Shown here piece after piece: positions 1 to 8,709 of a stretch of DNA of 64,000 nucleotides. A program made the translations under genes and the position numbers. The stretch is from Castellaniella sp049673105. GTDB taxonomy: Bacteria; Pseudomonadota; Gammaproteobacteria; Burkholderiales; Burkholderiaceae_B. The stretch is from NCBI RefSeq assembly GCF_049673105.1, contig NZ_JBATXG010000006.1:124001-188000 (forward strand), read 5' to 3'. The notes beneath the pieces were generated by a model. The model searched no databases, was not told the DNA's origin, and was given only the letters and a program-made list of their open reading frames with translations. Position 1 is the stretch's first letter. Every line of letters begins with the position of its first letter.

Positions 1-1
1 C

Positions 2-262
2 AACTGGGCGACGGAACTCTACAACCCCTGGCCCGGCGTCATGGACCATGCACCCGCTTCGCACGAATACGAGGGCGGCTTTGGCGTGGATCTGATGCTG
101 AAGGATTTGGGTCTGGCGGCGGAAGCATCCATGCAGGCGCGCGCCACGACGCCTTTGGGGGAACTGGCCCGCAATCTGTATGCGCTGCACAGCACCCAGG
201 GGCACGGCACGCTGGATTTTTCCAGCATCCTGAAGCTATACCATCAGCCGCGCAATAAATAG
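2..262 (+). CDS. mmsB: 3-hydroxyisobutyrate dehydrogenase, C-terminal part (cut by window edge)
   Basis: Only the last 86 codons are present; the gene begins left of the window. The family oxidises 3-hydroxyisobutyrate to methylmalonate semialdehyde with NAD in valine degradation. The visible part is the all-helical C-terminal domain: an N-W-A-T-E-L-Y-N-P-W-P-G-V stretch, then the family-typical segment YEGGFGVDLMLKDLGLA, whose KDL lysine-aspartate-leucine run is conserved, and a TPLG motif. The NAD-binding Rossmann domain is not visible. It ends 7 bp before the stop of the convergent ygfZ. Assignment to the beta-hydroxyacid dehydrogenase family is firm; another member such as tartronate semialdehyde reductase is possible but the C-terminus fits MmsB best. 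Confidence 0.85.
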   Translation, partial: NWATELYNPWPGVMDHAPASHEYEGGFGVDLMLKDLGLAAEASMQARATTPLGELARNLYALHSTQGHGTLDFSSILKLYHQPRNK

Positions 263-269
263 CGACCGA

Positions 270-1214
270 TCAGGCGGGGGATGCGTCCGTCTCCTGCGGC
301 GCTTGCAGTGTCAGTACCGGCCCGTCCGGCGATCCTACGGCGTATGTCATGGCAGGCCAGTCGGACAGCGTGATTTCGGCAGCCGCATATAGCTGTTCGC
401 GCCAGACGGCGACCTCGATCAAACGCCCCACGGGCCGACCGGCATCGCCGCCGGCAGCGTACAGATCGCTGGCAGCGGCGGGAGCGGGCCGTTCAGCGGG
501 CCAGGGGGCGGTGCCGATGGCCATCCGACGTTTGACCGTGCCCCGGTAGTGGCTGCGGGCCACGACTTCTTGGCCGGGATAGCAGCCCTTGTGGAAATCG
601 ATACTGCCGTTCAGGTCCATGTTCAAGGCGCTGGGCAGGAAAATATCCTGACTGGCTGTCCGTATCCAGGGCCAGCCCTGGCTTAAACAAGCCGCCCGCC
701 ATGCATCTGAATCGGCAGCAGGGGAATGATCCGCCGGCGCGGACCCGGCAGTCGGGGCGGCGATACGCCAGGCTGCCGGCGCGTGACTGCTGGTATGCGC
801 GGCCATGATCCAGGTGTCGCCCGCCACGTCGCGGCGGGACCAGGCCGGCAGGCCGTGCAGGGCTGTCGGCATGTGGGATGCGCCGCATACTCCCATAATC
901 GGGCGCGTGTCGTCCAGTGTCAGCGTGACTTTCGCCCGCAGCACGAACATGCGCAGGCGCCGCAGCAGGCCTTCGGCGAGGTCGCGCGATACCATCAGGT
1001 CCAGGGCTTGCGGCCCTGCCGACCACAGGATGCCGTTGGCCAGCAATCGGCCCTGAGCCGTGCAGTAGCCGGCAGGCCGAGCCTGGTCGTCGGGCAGACC
1101 CTGAACGGCGTTGCTCAATTGCCCATGCAGGAATTCAACCGCATCCGGCCCCTCGAGACGGATGACGGCCTGCTCGGGCAAGCGCCATTGCCCTTCGACA
1201 CCAGATATGCTCAT
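270..1214 (-). CDS. ygfZ: Folate-binding protein YgfZ (iron-sulfur cluster maintenance)
   Basis: A 314-residue GcvT-like protein that binds tetrahydrofolate and supports repair or assembly of Fe-S enzymes such as MiaB in the cytoplasm. The diagnostic YgfZ motif K-G-C-Y-x-G-Q-E is present as KGCYPGQEVVARSHYRG, carrying the conserved cysteine, and the N-terminal part has the GcvT-type FLHGQLSNAV segment. An upstream in-frame ATG at 1322 would add 36 residues of low-complexity sequence; I prefer the ATG at 1214, which is preceded by a CAGGG ribosome-binding site and gives the usual family length. Divergent from mltG across a 179-bp gap, an arrangement common in betaproteobacteria. Confidence 0.9.
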   Translation of the reverse strand: MSISGVEGQWRLPEQAVIRLEGPDAVEFLHGQLSNAVQGLPDDQARPAGYCTAQGRLLANGILWSAGPQALDLMVSRDLAEGLLRRLRMFVLRAKVTLTLDDTRPIMGVCGASHMPTALHGLPAWSRRDVAGDTWIMAAHTSSHAPAAWRIAAPTAGSAPADHSPAADSDAWRAACLSQGWPWIRTASQDIFLPSALNMDLNGSIDFHKGCYPGQEVVARSHYRGTVKRRMAIGTAPWPAERPAPAAASDLYAAGGDAGRPVGRLIEVAVWREQLYAAAEITLSDWPAMTYAVGSPDGPVLTLQAPQETDASPA

Positions 1215-1393
1215 GATCCAACCCTGCAGAACAAGTTCAAAAGAAGCTCCCATCATAGCGGTCCGCCCGCGGTCTTCCAAACCAAGACCTTGTTTTCCAG
1301 ATGCCTTTGCGGATGCCGGCACCGGCGTCGCGGCCTGAGGATATGGAACATCCGGACATCTGAGGAGACGATCCCTCGGGTAAACTGGCGTCC

Positions 1394-2404
1394 ATGAAAA
1401 AGTTACTGCGATTGTTCATCTGGTTGCTGATTGCAGGCTTGGCCCTGATTGGCGTCGGCATCGGCGGTGCGGCCTGGTGGGGCTGGCAGCGGCCCGTCCC
1501 CATGAGCACGCCCGTGGTGGATTACCTGATCGATGCGGGCAGCACGCCGCGCCAGATCGCTCAGGCCATGCAGACGGCCGGCATCCAGATCGAGCCGACG
1601 GCGTTTGTCTTGCTGGCGCGCATCAGCGGCCGCGACACGCTCTTGAAGGCCGGCGCTTACGAGGCGCGGGCAGGGGATACGCCCTGGCTGCTGCTGGAAC
1701 GCATGGCCAATGGCGATATGACCCAGGTGCGCCTGACCTTCCCCGAGGGCTGGACCTTCGCCCAGATGCGCGCAGCCCTGGATCAGAATCCCCAGGTGCG
1801 TCACGATACCCTGGGCATGGACGAGGCTGCCATCGCCGGCAAGCTGGGCCTGGAGCGGACCGAGCTCGAAGGCTTGTTCTATCCGGATACCTATGTGTTC
1901 ACCCCTGGGTCTTCCGATCTGGACATTCTGCGCCGCGCGGATCATGCCAGCCGCCAGACGCTGGAGCGCCTGTGGGCGCAGCGAGACAAGGATCTGCCGC
2001 TGGCAGATCCTTACCAGGCCCTGATTCTGGCCTCAATCGTGGAAAAAGAAACCGGGCATGGCAGCGACCGGGCCCGCATCGCCGGGGTCTTTGTTAACCG
2101 GCTGCGCATCGGTATGCCGCTGCAGACCGACCCCACCGTCATCTACGGCATGGGCGAACGCTATCAGGGTCGCCTGCGCAAGAAAGACCTGGAACAGGAT
2201 ACGCCCTGGAACACCTACACCAGGCCCGGCCTGCCGCCCACGCCCATCGCCAATCCCGGCAAGGCAGCGCTGATGGCCGCGCTGCATCCGGAACAGCATG
2301 ACTATCTGTATTTTGTCTCGCGGGGCGACGGTACCAGCGAATTTTCCAAGAACTTGTCGGCGCATAATCAGGCCGTCGGCAAATATATTCTGAAACGGAA
2401 GTGA
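1394..2404 (+). CDS. mltG: Endolytic murein transglycosylase MltG
   Basis: A 336-residue inner-membrane lytic transglycosylase of the YceG family that cleaves nascent glycan strands and so sets their length. It has a short cytoplasmic start, one membrane span at about residues 6-28 (LFIWLLIAGLALIGVGIGG), a LysM-like region, and the catalytic domain with the conserved LASIVEKETGHGSDR block; the glutamate of EKETG is the expected catalytic acid. The later QTDPTVIYG motif is also family-typical. Translation starts at the ATG at 1394. It is followed after 4 bp by tmk, so mltG, tmk, holB and tatD probably form one transcript. Confidence 0.95.
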   Translation: MKKLLRLFIWLLIAGLALIGVGIGGAAWWGWQRPVPMSTPVVDYLIDAGSTPRQIAQAMQTAGIQIEPTAFVLLARISGRDTLLKAGAYEARAGDTPWLLLERMANGDMTQVRLTFPEGWTFAQMRAALDQNPQVRHDTLGMDEAAIAGKLGLERTELEGLFYPDTYVFTPGSSDLDILRRADHASRQTLERLWAQRDKDLPLADPYQALILASIVEKETGHGSDRARIAGVFVNRLRIGMPLQTDPTVIYGMGERYQGRLRKKDLEQDTPWNTYTRPGLPPTPIANPGKAALMAALHPEQHDYLYFVSRGDGTSEFSKNLSAHNQAVGKYILKRK

Positions 2405-2408
2405 TCTC

Positions 2409-3071
2409 ATGACGCGGCGCGGCTGTTTCATTACCCTGGAAGGTCTGGACGGGGCCGGCAAAAGCACGCATGCGGGCTGGATGGCCGACTGGCTGCGCCA
2501 GGCCGGGGTCAGCCTGCTGGAAACCCGCGAACCGGGCGGCACCCCGGTGGGTGAACAGTTGCGCACGCTGGTGCTGCATCAGTCAATGGACCTGCGCACG
2601 GAAACCCTGTTGATGTTCGCGGCGCGCAACGAGCATTGGCGCACCCGTATCCTGCCGGCCTTGGAGCGCGGCCAGTGGGTGCTGTGCGATCGCTATACGG
2701 ATGCCTCTTTCGCCTATCAGGGCGGCGGTCGTGAACTGGGCGCGCCTGCCGTGCGCTTGCTGGAAGACTGGGTGCAGCAGGGCCAGGGGCCGGATTGCAC
2801 CTTTCTATTCGACGTACCGCTGGAAACCGCCCGGGCCAGGCTGCAACAAGGGCGGGACACCGCCGATCGCTTCGAACAGGAAGGCGCAGCGTTCTTCGAG
2901 CGCACTCGCCAGGCCTACCATGCGCGGGTGGCCGAAGACCAGGCGCGCTTCCGGGTGATCGATGCACGGCAAAGCATCCAGGACATCCGGGTGCATCTGG
3001 ATGCCAGTCTGCGGGACCTGCTGCGCACACATGGGGACCCCGCCATGCATCGCCGAGTGCAAGACGCATGA
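2409..3071 (+). CDS. tmk: Thymidylate kinase
   Basis: A 220-residue dTMP kinase that converts dTMP to dTDP with ATP for DNA synthesis. The P-loop is GLDGAGKST near residues 12-20, followed by the REPGGTPVGE substrate loop and the DRYTDASFAYQGGGR segment that contacts the thymidine base. Length is typical of the bacterial family. Its stop codon overlaps the start of holB in an ATGA arrangement, indicating translational coupling, and mltG ends 4 bp upstream. Confidence 0.97.
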   Translation: MTRRGCFITLEGLDGAGKSTHAGWMADWLRQAGVSLLETREPGGTPVGEQLRTLVLHQSMDLRTETLLMFAARNEHWRTRILPALERGQWVLCDRYTDASFAYQGGGRELGAPAVRLLEDWVQQGQGPDCTFLFDVPLETARARLQQGRDTADRFEQEGAAFFERTRQAYHARVAEDQARFRVIDARQSIQDIRVHLDASLRDLLRTHGDPAMHRRVQDA

Positions 3072-4114
3072 CACTCTTTGATTTCCTGCCCTGGCAGCAG
3101 TCCCTGGCCAGCGACTGGCTGGCGGATCGCGAGCGGTTTGCGCATGCCTGGTTGATTCATGGCTTGCCGGGCATCGGTCAACAGGAATTCGCGGCGGCGG
3201 GCGCGGCCAGCTTGTTGTGCGAGTCTCCGCAATCCGGCCTGGCCTGCGGGCAGTGCCAGGCCTGCCGCTGGGTGCAGGCGGGCAACCATCCCGATCTGCG
3301 CCGGATCCGCCCTGACGCGGTGGCCGTCCAGGAAGGCGAGGCCGCCGAAGACACCGAGGAATCCAGCAACAAAAAACAGCCTTCCCGAGATATCCGCATC
3401 GAACAGATCCGCAGCCTGCTGCCCTGGTTCAATACGGCGACGCACCGGGGAGGCTGGCGGGTGGCGCTGCTGTATCCCGCTGAATCGATGAATATCATCG
3501 CAGCCAATGCGCTGCTGAAAGTGCTGGAAGAACCCCCGGCCCACACGATTTTCCTATTGGTCGCGCAGGCGCCGGACCGGCTGCTGCCCACTCTGGTCTC
3601 GCGCTGCAGGCGCCTGCCGCTGCCGGTGCCCGATACTGCTCAGGCCCTGGCCTGGTTGCAAGCGCAGAATGTGGATCATGCCGCCGCGCGGCTGGCGGCA
3701 ACGGGCGGCGCCCCTTTGTCGGCTTTACAGCAAGCCAGGGCGCAGCAGCCGGTCGCCCCGGTCTGGTTGAGCCAATTCCTGGACCTGGCCGGCAGCGGTG
3801 GGGCGTCGGCGCCCTTGGCCGATGCCCTGGCGGCACTGGAACCGGCAGTCTGGCTGGATGGCTTCCAGCGGCTTTGGCTGGATCTGAGTCTAGCCACGCA
3901 TGGCCTGCCGGCGCGATACTATCCTGAACAGGATGCGAGCATTCGCCGGATTGCCGGCGCAGTGGATAAGCAGGCGCTGGCCCGCACGGCTCAGTGGCTG
4001 CAAGCACAGCGCCGCTTGGCTCAGCATCCCCTGAATCCCAAGCTGCTCAGCGACCACGCCGCCCAGCGCTTGCTGCAGGCCGTGCGCCCTGTGGCAAGCG
4101 GCCATTCATCCTGA
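3068..4114 (+). CDS. holB: DNA polymerase III subunit delta prime
   Basis: A 348-residue clamp-loader subunit of the gamma-complex class that helps open and load the beta clamp. Visible landmarks are the N-terminal HAWLIHGLPGIGQ segment, where the P-loop is degenerate as usual for delta prime, the zinc-module cysteines in CGQCQACRWV, the NAANALLKVLEEPP motif of the AAA+ core, and the LVSRCRRL sensor region. The start at 3068 overlaps the tmk stop (ATGA). A longer reading from a TTG at 2795 lies inside tmk and is rejected. Residues around 95-115 form an acidic, lysine-containing insertion (EGEAAEDTEESSNKK) that is probably a disordered loop. Confidence 0.95.
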   Translation: MTLFDFLPWQQSLASDWLADRERFAHAWLIHGLPGIGQQEFAAAGAASLLCESPQSGLACGQCQACRWVQAGNHPDLRRIRPDAVAVQEGEAAEDTEESSNKKQPSRDIRIEQIRSLLPWFNTATHRGGWRVALLYPAESMNIIAANALLKVLEEPPAHTIFLLVAQAPDRLLPTLVSRCRRLPLPVPDTAQALAWLQAQNVDHAAARLAATGGAPLSALQQARAQQPVAPVWLSQFLDLAGSGGASAPLADALAALEPAVWLDGFQRLWLDLSLATHGLPARYYPEQDASIRRIAGAVDKQALARTAQWLQAQRRLAQHPLNPKLLSDHAAQRLLQAVRPVASGHSS

Positions 4115-4129
4115 TTGCTCGATCCTGAT

Positions 4130-4906
4130 ATGTACGTCGATTCTCATTGCCACCTGAACTTTCCCGACCTGACGGCCAAGCTGCCGGAAGTCTTGAGCAA
4201 TATGCAGGCCAACAACGTCGGCCACGCTTTGGTGGTCAGCGTCAATCTGCGCGACTGGCCGGGGCTGATGGCGCTGGTCGAGGCCCACCCCCATCTGTAT
4301 GCCTCGGTTGGCGTGCACCCGGACAACGATGCCGAAGACGACGATACGGCAGAGCCGACTTTGGACGACCTGCTGACCAGGGCGGCGCACTCCAAGGTCG
4401 TGGCCATCGGCGAAACCGGGCTGGACTACTACCGGCTGGCGGAACCCCTGGATTGGCAGCGCGAGCGCTTTCGCACCCATATCCGGGCCGCCCGGCAGAC
4501 GGGGCTGCCGCTGATCATCCACACCCGTTCCGCAGCCGACGACACGATCCGCCTGATGCGCGAGGAACACGCCGATCGCGGGGTGATGCACTGCTTCACC
4601 GAATCGTGGGAAGTCGCGCGGGCGGCCATGAATCTGGGTTTTTATATTTCCTTTTCGGGTATCGTGACGTTCAAGAACGCGGTGTCGCTGCAGGATGTGG
4701 CGCGCAAAGTGCCGCTGGATCGCATGCTGATCGAAACCGATTCCCCGTACCTGGCGCCGGTGCCGTATCGCGGCAAGCTCAACGATCCGTCCAAGGTCAT
4801 TCACGTGGCGGAAAAAATCGCTGAATTGCGGGGCGTGCCGGTCTCTGCCATCGAACAGGCCACGACGGACAACTACTTCGCCTTGTTCGATAAAATTCCG
4901 CGCTAG
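4130..4906 (+). CDS. tatD: TatD family metal-dependent hydrolase (DNase)
   Basis: A 258-residue TIM-barrel metallohydrolase of the TatD/YcfH family, which has 3'-5' exonuclease activity in characterised members. Metal ligands are visible in DSHCHLN, the GVHPDN motif, GETGLDYYR, PLIIHTRSA, MHCFTES and ETDSPYLAPVP. I start at the ATG at 4130, just before the conserved YVDSHCHL; a TTG at 4115 directly after the holB stop would add five residues. In many relatives a pilZ gene lies between holB and tatD; here there is none. Probably the last gene of the mltG-tmk-holB-tatD transcript, or followed by the ankyrin gene. Confidence 0.93.
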   Translation: MYVDSHCHLNFPDLTAKLPEVLSNMQANNVGHALVVSVNLRDWPGLMALVEAHPHLYASVGVHPDNDAEDDDTAEPTLDDLLTRAAHSKVVAIGETGLDYYRLAEPLDWQRERFRTHIRAARQTGLPLIIHTRSAADDTIRLMREEHADRGVMHCFTESWEVARAAMNLGFYISFSGIVTFKNAVSLQDVARKVPLDRMLIETDSPYLAPVPYRGKLNDPSKVIHVAEKIAELRGVPVSAIEQATTDNYFALFDKIPR

Positions 4907-4991
4907 CGGCACCCGGTCGCTCACGCGCCCGGCAGCGGGGCGGGCAGCGTTCATGCGCCGCCTGCACTTTTCTTGTTGGAGGTCTTTCGCC

Positions 4992-5870
4992 ATGTCGTTT
5001 TATCAAGAAACGCCATATCCCTGGATGTCCATCCTGCGGGCGCCGGTTTCGCGCATCGCGACCGTCGTGCGGATCGGAAGCGCGCGGCTGCTGATGCTGG
5101 CGCTGGTCGGTTTGCTGAGCGCGCCGGCGGTCCACGCTCAGACGGCGCCGACCTCGGACTGGTGGTCGGCCATCCGCCGCGATGACCTTTCCACTGTCCA
5201 GGGCATGTTGCTGCGGGGCACGGACCCGACCGCGTTTAGCCAACAGGGCAATCCGGCCTTGACGCAGGCCGCCCGCGATCAGTCCTGGCGCGTCTTCGAT
5301 GTGCTGCTGATCGCGCCCGGCGTGCAAGTCGATCAGCCCAATGCCCGCGACGAGACCGCTTTGATGTACCTGTCCATCCTGGGGCAAACGGGTCGTGCGG
5401 CAGCCTTGATCCGCGCAGGCGCCCAGGTCAATCGCCTGGGGTGGACGCCGCTGCATTACGCCGCGTCCAAGGCGCAGATCGCCATGGCCCGTCAACTGAT
5501 CGACTGGGGCGCGATCGTCAATGCGCCGGGGCCGGACGGCACTACGCCCCTGATGATGGCGGCCCTGTCGGGCAATCCGGACATGGCGCAGTTGCTGTTG
5601 TCGCATGGCGCCGATCCAACCATGTTCAATGCGGCGCACGAAACCGCCGCCGCCTGGGCGCTCAAGCGCAATCACACGGCGCTGGCGGCCCAGCTGGAAA
5701 CCCTGGCTGACAAGGTGGCGCAACGCCGGCAAGGGCCTGCAGCCAGCGCCCCGACAGCGCCGGATGCCGCGGTCAATCAGGCGACGCCTAAAGCGGTTCC
5801 CAAGGCGGCAGAAGAGCAATCCTCGTTCTCGCGTTATTTCGACCTGAACCGTTTCGAGGATACCCCGTGA
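4992..5870 (+). CDS. Exported ankyrin-repeat protein
   Basis: A 292-residue protein with an uncleaved or cleavable N-terminal hydrophobic stretch (RLLMLALVGLLSAPAVHAQ) ending in an AxA-like site, so it is probably periplasmic. The middle contains about four ankyrin units, recognisable from DETALMYLSILGQTGRAA, GWTPLHYAASKAQ and GTTPLMMAALSGNPDMAQ. The last 60 residues are an alanine/proline-rich tail. I start at the ATG at 4992 because GGAGG lies nine bases upstream; an ATG at 4953 would add 13 residues without a good site. Ankyrin proteins mediate protein contacts; no partner is evident. It follows tatD by 85 bp in the same direction. Confidence 0.8.
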   Translation: MSFYQETPYPWMSILRAPVSRIATVVRIGSARLLMLALVGLLSAPAVHAQTAPTSDWWSAIRRDDLSTVQGMLLRGTDPTAFSQQGNPALTQAARDQSWRVFDVLLIAPGVQVDQPNARDETALMYLSILGQTGRAAALIRAGAQVNRLGWTPLHYAASKAQIAMARQLIDWGAIVNAPGPDGTTPLMMAALSGNPDMAQLLLSHGADPTMFNAAHETAAAWALKRNHTALAAQLETLADKVAQRRQGPAASAPTAPDAAVNQATPKAVPKAAEEQSSFSRYFDLNRFEDTP

Positions 5871-5880
5871 CGCAGGGGCA

Positions 5881-6954
5881 TTAATTCAAAAAAATACGGG
5901 CATGACGGGGCCGGGCGATGAAGCGTCGATGGCCCTGCGCCCGGATCTGGTCGAATTCCCGGCTGGGCATCACGACTTCGATGATTTCCTGCGTGTCTTC
6001 GCGCCGCAGTTCCAACTGGGCCAAAGGCCCGAAGGCATGAGCGCGCTGCAGATCGACCAGCAGGCCTGTGTCCGAGGGCGACTGCCCAGCCGTCGGCACC
6101 GGTTCGATCTGGATGTCGTGAGGCCGCACATAGGCGGTGCCCGGCGCGTCGGCAGCGCCATCCAGGCCCGGCATTTCAAACGCGGCGCCCCCCGTATGCA
6201 GCCGCCCGTCGCGCACACGGCCATGAAACAGATTCACATGGCCCAGAAAGCCGTAGACGAAGGCGGTTTCCGGCTGGTCATACACGGTTTGCGGCGCGCC
6301 GCACTGCTCGACCCGGCCCTTGTTCATGATGACGACTTCATCGGCGACTTCCAGGGCTTCTTCCTGGTCATGAGTGACAAACAGGCTGGTCATGTGCAGT
6401 TCATCGTGCAGCCGCCGCAGCCAGCGGCGCAGTTCTTTGCGGACCTTGGCATCCAGTGCGCCAAAGGGTTCGTCCAGCAGCAGGACGCGCGGCTCTACCG
6501 CTAGCGCCCGCGCCAGGGCGATACGCTGACGTTGCCCGCCCGATAAGGCTGCCGGACGGCGGTCGGCCAGCCAGGCCAGTTGCACCAGATCCAGCAGTCC
6601 CATGACCTTGTCCCGAATCTGGCGTTCGCAGGGCCGATCCCGGCGCGGCTTGACGCGCAGGCCGAAGGCGACGTTCTCAAACACCGTCATATGTTTGAAC
6701 AAGGCATAGTGCTGAAAGACGAAGCCGACCTGGCGCTGGCGCACATGCGTGCGAGACGCATCCAGCCCGTGCAGCAGCACCTGGCCCTGGTCGGGATGCT
6801 CCAGCCCGGCGATGATGCGCAGCAGGGTGGTCTTGCCGCAGCCCGATGGCCCCAGCAAGGCCGTCAGGCGGCCATCGGGAAAGGCCAGAGACACATCGTT
6901 CAGCGCCGTGAAAGCGCCAAACTGCTTGTGGATGTGGCGGACTTCAATGCTCAT
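5881..6954 (-). CDS. cysA: Sulfate/thiosulfate import ATP-binding protein
   Basis: A 357-residue ABC ATPase that powers sulfate and thiosulfate uptake through CysT-CysW. It has Walker A GPSGCGKTT, the signature LSGGQRQRIALARAL, Walker B VLLLDEPFGALDAK and the H-loop THDQEEA. The C-terminal third is the TOBE-type regulatory extension typical of CysA. The start at 6954 overlaps the cysW stop, so translation is coupled. It is the last gene of the sbp-cysT-cysW-cysA operon and faces the ankyrin gene with only 10 bp between stop codons. Confidence 0.96.
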   Translation of the reverse strand: MSIEVRHIHKQFGAFTALNDVSLAFPDGRLTALLGPSGCGKTTLLRIIAGLEHPDQGQVLLHGLDASRTHVRQRQVGFVFQHYALFKHMTVFENVAFGLRVKPRRDRPCERQIRDKVMGLLDLVQLAWLADRRPAALSGGQRQRIALARALAVEPRVLLLDEPFGALDAKVRKELRRWLRRLHDELHMTSLFVTHDQEEALEVADEVVIMNKGRVEQCGAPQTVYDQPETAFVYGFLGHVNLFHGRVRDGRLHTGGAAFEMPGLDGAADAPGTAYVRPHDIQIEPVPTAGQSPSDTGLLVDLQRAHAFGPLAQLELRREDTQEIIEVVMPSREFDQIRAQGHRRFIARPRHARIFLN

Positions 6955-7835
6955 GAGGACAGTTCCGATGCGGTGTGGGCGGCCTGAGCATGCAAATGCC
7001 ATTCCGCCAGGGATTTCAGGGCCAGGGTCAGCAACGCCAACAGCGCCAATAGGGATGCCACGGAAAAGGCCGCGGCGAAGTTGTATTCGTTGTATAGAAT
7101 CTCCACGTGCAAGGGCAGGGTGTTGGTCAGGCCGCGAATATGGCCGGACACCACCGATACCGCGCCGAATTCGCCCATGGCGCGGGCGTTGCACAGGATG
7201 ACGCCATAGAACAGGCCCCAGCGGATATTGGGCAGGGTAACGTGCCAAAACACCCGCCAGCCGGATGCGCCCAGCACGATGGCGGCTTCTTCCTCGTCGC
7301 TGCCCTGAGACTGCATCAGCGGAATCAGTTCGCGCGCCACAAACGGAACCGTGACAAACACCGTGGCCAGCACGATGCCGGGCACGGCAAACAGGATCTG
7401 GATGTCGTGCGCCTGCAGCCAGGCGCCGAACCAGCCCTGAGCGCCGAACAGCAGCACGTAGATCAGGCCCGCAATCACGGGGGATACTGAAAAGGGCAGA
7501 TCGATCAGGGTGATCAGCAGGTGCTTGCCCCGGAATTCGAAACGGGTGACCGACCAGGCCGCGCATACCCCGAACACCAGATTCAGGGGCACGGCAATGC
7601 CTGCCGCTGTCAGGGTCAGGCGGACGGCGGCCAGCGCATCGGGGTCGGTGATCGCCGCCATGCAGGCCGCCCAGCCCTTGGCCAGTGCCGCGTGAAAGAC
7701 TGCCAGCAGGGGAATGAACAGAAACAGCAGCAGAAAGACAAAGGCGGTGCCCATCAGGATCAGACGGACCCAGCGGCCTTCAGCATCCGGGCGCGTTGCG
7801 CTCAGGCTGACGGGATCGAGTGCGATGGCAGTCAT
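6951..7835 (-). CDS. cysW: Sulfate/thiosulfate ABC transporter permease CysW
   Basis: A 294-residue inner-membrane permease with about six hydrophobic segments. The cytoplasmic coupling (EAA) loop is EEEAAIVLGASGWRVFWHVT, with the conserved glycine. CysW pairs with CysT to form the translocation path. The ATG at 7835 starts it 16 bp after the cysT stop, and its stop overlaps cysA. High similarity in layout to the paralogous CysT; the assignment as CysW rests on its position before cysA and on the MTAIALDPVSLSATRP-type N-terminus. Confidence 0.94.
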   Translation of the reverse strand: MTAIALDPVSLSATRPDAEGRWVRLILMGTAFVFLLLFLFIPLLAVFHAALAKGWAACMAAITDPDALAAVRLTLTAAGIAVPLNLVFGVCAAWSVTRFEFRGKHLLITLIDLPFSVSPVIAGLIYVLLFGAQGWFGAWLQAHDIQILFAVPGIVLATVFVTVPFVARELIPLMQSQGSDEEEAAIVLGASGWRVFWHVTLPNIRWGLFYGVILCNARAMGEFGAVSVVSGHIRGLTNTLPLHVEILYNEYNFAAAFSVASLLALLALLTLALKSLAEWHLHAQAAHTASELSS

Positions 7836-7851
7836 GGCGTGGGGTGCATCC

Positions 7852-8706
7852 TTAATCCGGACGGGCAGTCGAGTGTTGGCGCACCCAGGCCTGCAGCAGG
7901 TTGATCAGCAGCAGCAGGGTAAATGAGATGCCCAGCATCACCACGGCGATGGCCGTGGCGCCCGCGTAGTCGTACTGCTCAAGCTTGGTGATGATCAGGA
8001 GGGGCGCGATTTCGGACACCATGGGCATGTTGCCGGCGATGAAAATGACCGATCCATATTCACCCGCTGCTCTGGCGAAGGCCAAGGCGAAACCCGTCAG
8101 CAGCGCCGGCAGGATGGTCGGGAATACCACGCGGGCGAAGACCTGCAGGCGCGAGGCCCCCAGGCTGCTGGCGGCCTCCTCGTATTCGGCGGCCATGTCT
8201 TCCAGCACCGGTTGAACGGTGCGCACCACAAACGGCAGGCCGATGAAGATCAGCGCCACCACGACGCCCAGCGGTTTGAAGGCGACCTGGATGCCCAGCG
8301 GCGCCAGCAATCCTCCCAGCCAGCCTTTGGGGGCGTACAGCGCGGTCAGGGCGATCCCCGCGACGGCGGTCGGCAAGGCGAAGGGCAGGTCCACCAGCGC
8401 GTCGATCAGACGTTTGCCGGGAAAGCGGTAGCGCACCAGCACCCAGGCGACGATGCCGCCAAAGGCGACGTTCACCGCCGCCGCCAGCAAAGCGCTGCCG
8501 AAACTGAGGCGGTACGAGGCCAGCACCCTGGGGGCGCTGACCGCTCGCCAGAAGGCGTCCATCCCCATCGTGCCGGCACTCAAGACAACGGCGGACAGGG
8601 GCAAGAGGACTATCAGCCCCAGATAGCTCAGGGTCAGACCCAGGGTCAGATTGCGCCCTGGCAGGACGGGACGCACGAAGGCGCGCAAGACAGGCGGGCG
8701 CGGCAT
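7852..8706 (-). CDS. cysT: Sulfate/thiosulfate ABC transporter permease CysT
   Basis: A 284-residue inner-membrane permease (also called CysU). Hydrophobic segments are regularly spaced, and the EAA loop EYEEAASSLGASRLQVFARV carries the conserved glycine that contacts CysA. The region LIDALVDLPFALPTAVAGI is typical for sulfate permeases. It starts 3 bp after the sbp stop, so it is in one transcript with the binding-protein gene. Confidence 0.94.
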   Translation of the reverse strand: MPRPPVLRAFVRPVLPGRNLTLGLTLSYLGLIVLLPLSAVVLSAGTMGMDAFWRAVSAPRVLASYRLSFGSALLAAAVNVAFGGIVAWVLVRYRFPGKRLIDALVDLPFALPTAVAGIALTALYAPKGWLGGLLAPLGIQVAFKPLGVVVALIFIGLPFVVRTVQPVLEDMAAEYEEAASSLGASRLQVFARVVFPTILPALLTGFALAFARAAGEYGSVIFIAGNMPMVSEIAPLLIITKLEQYDYAGATAIAVVMLGISFTLLLLINLLQAWVRQHSTARPD

Positions 8707-8709
8707 GGT

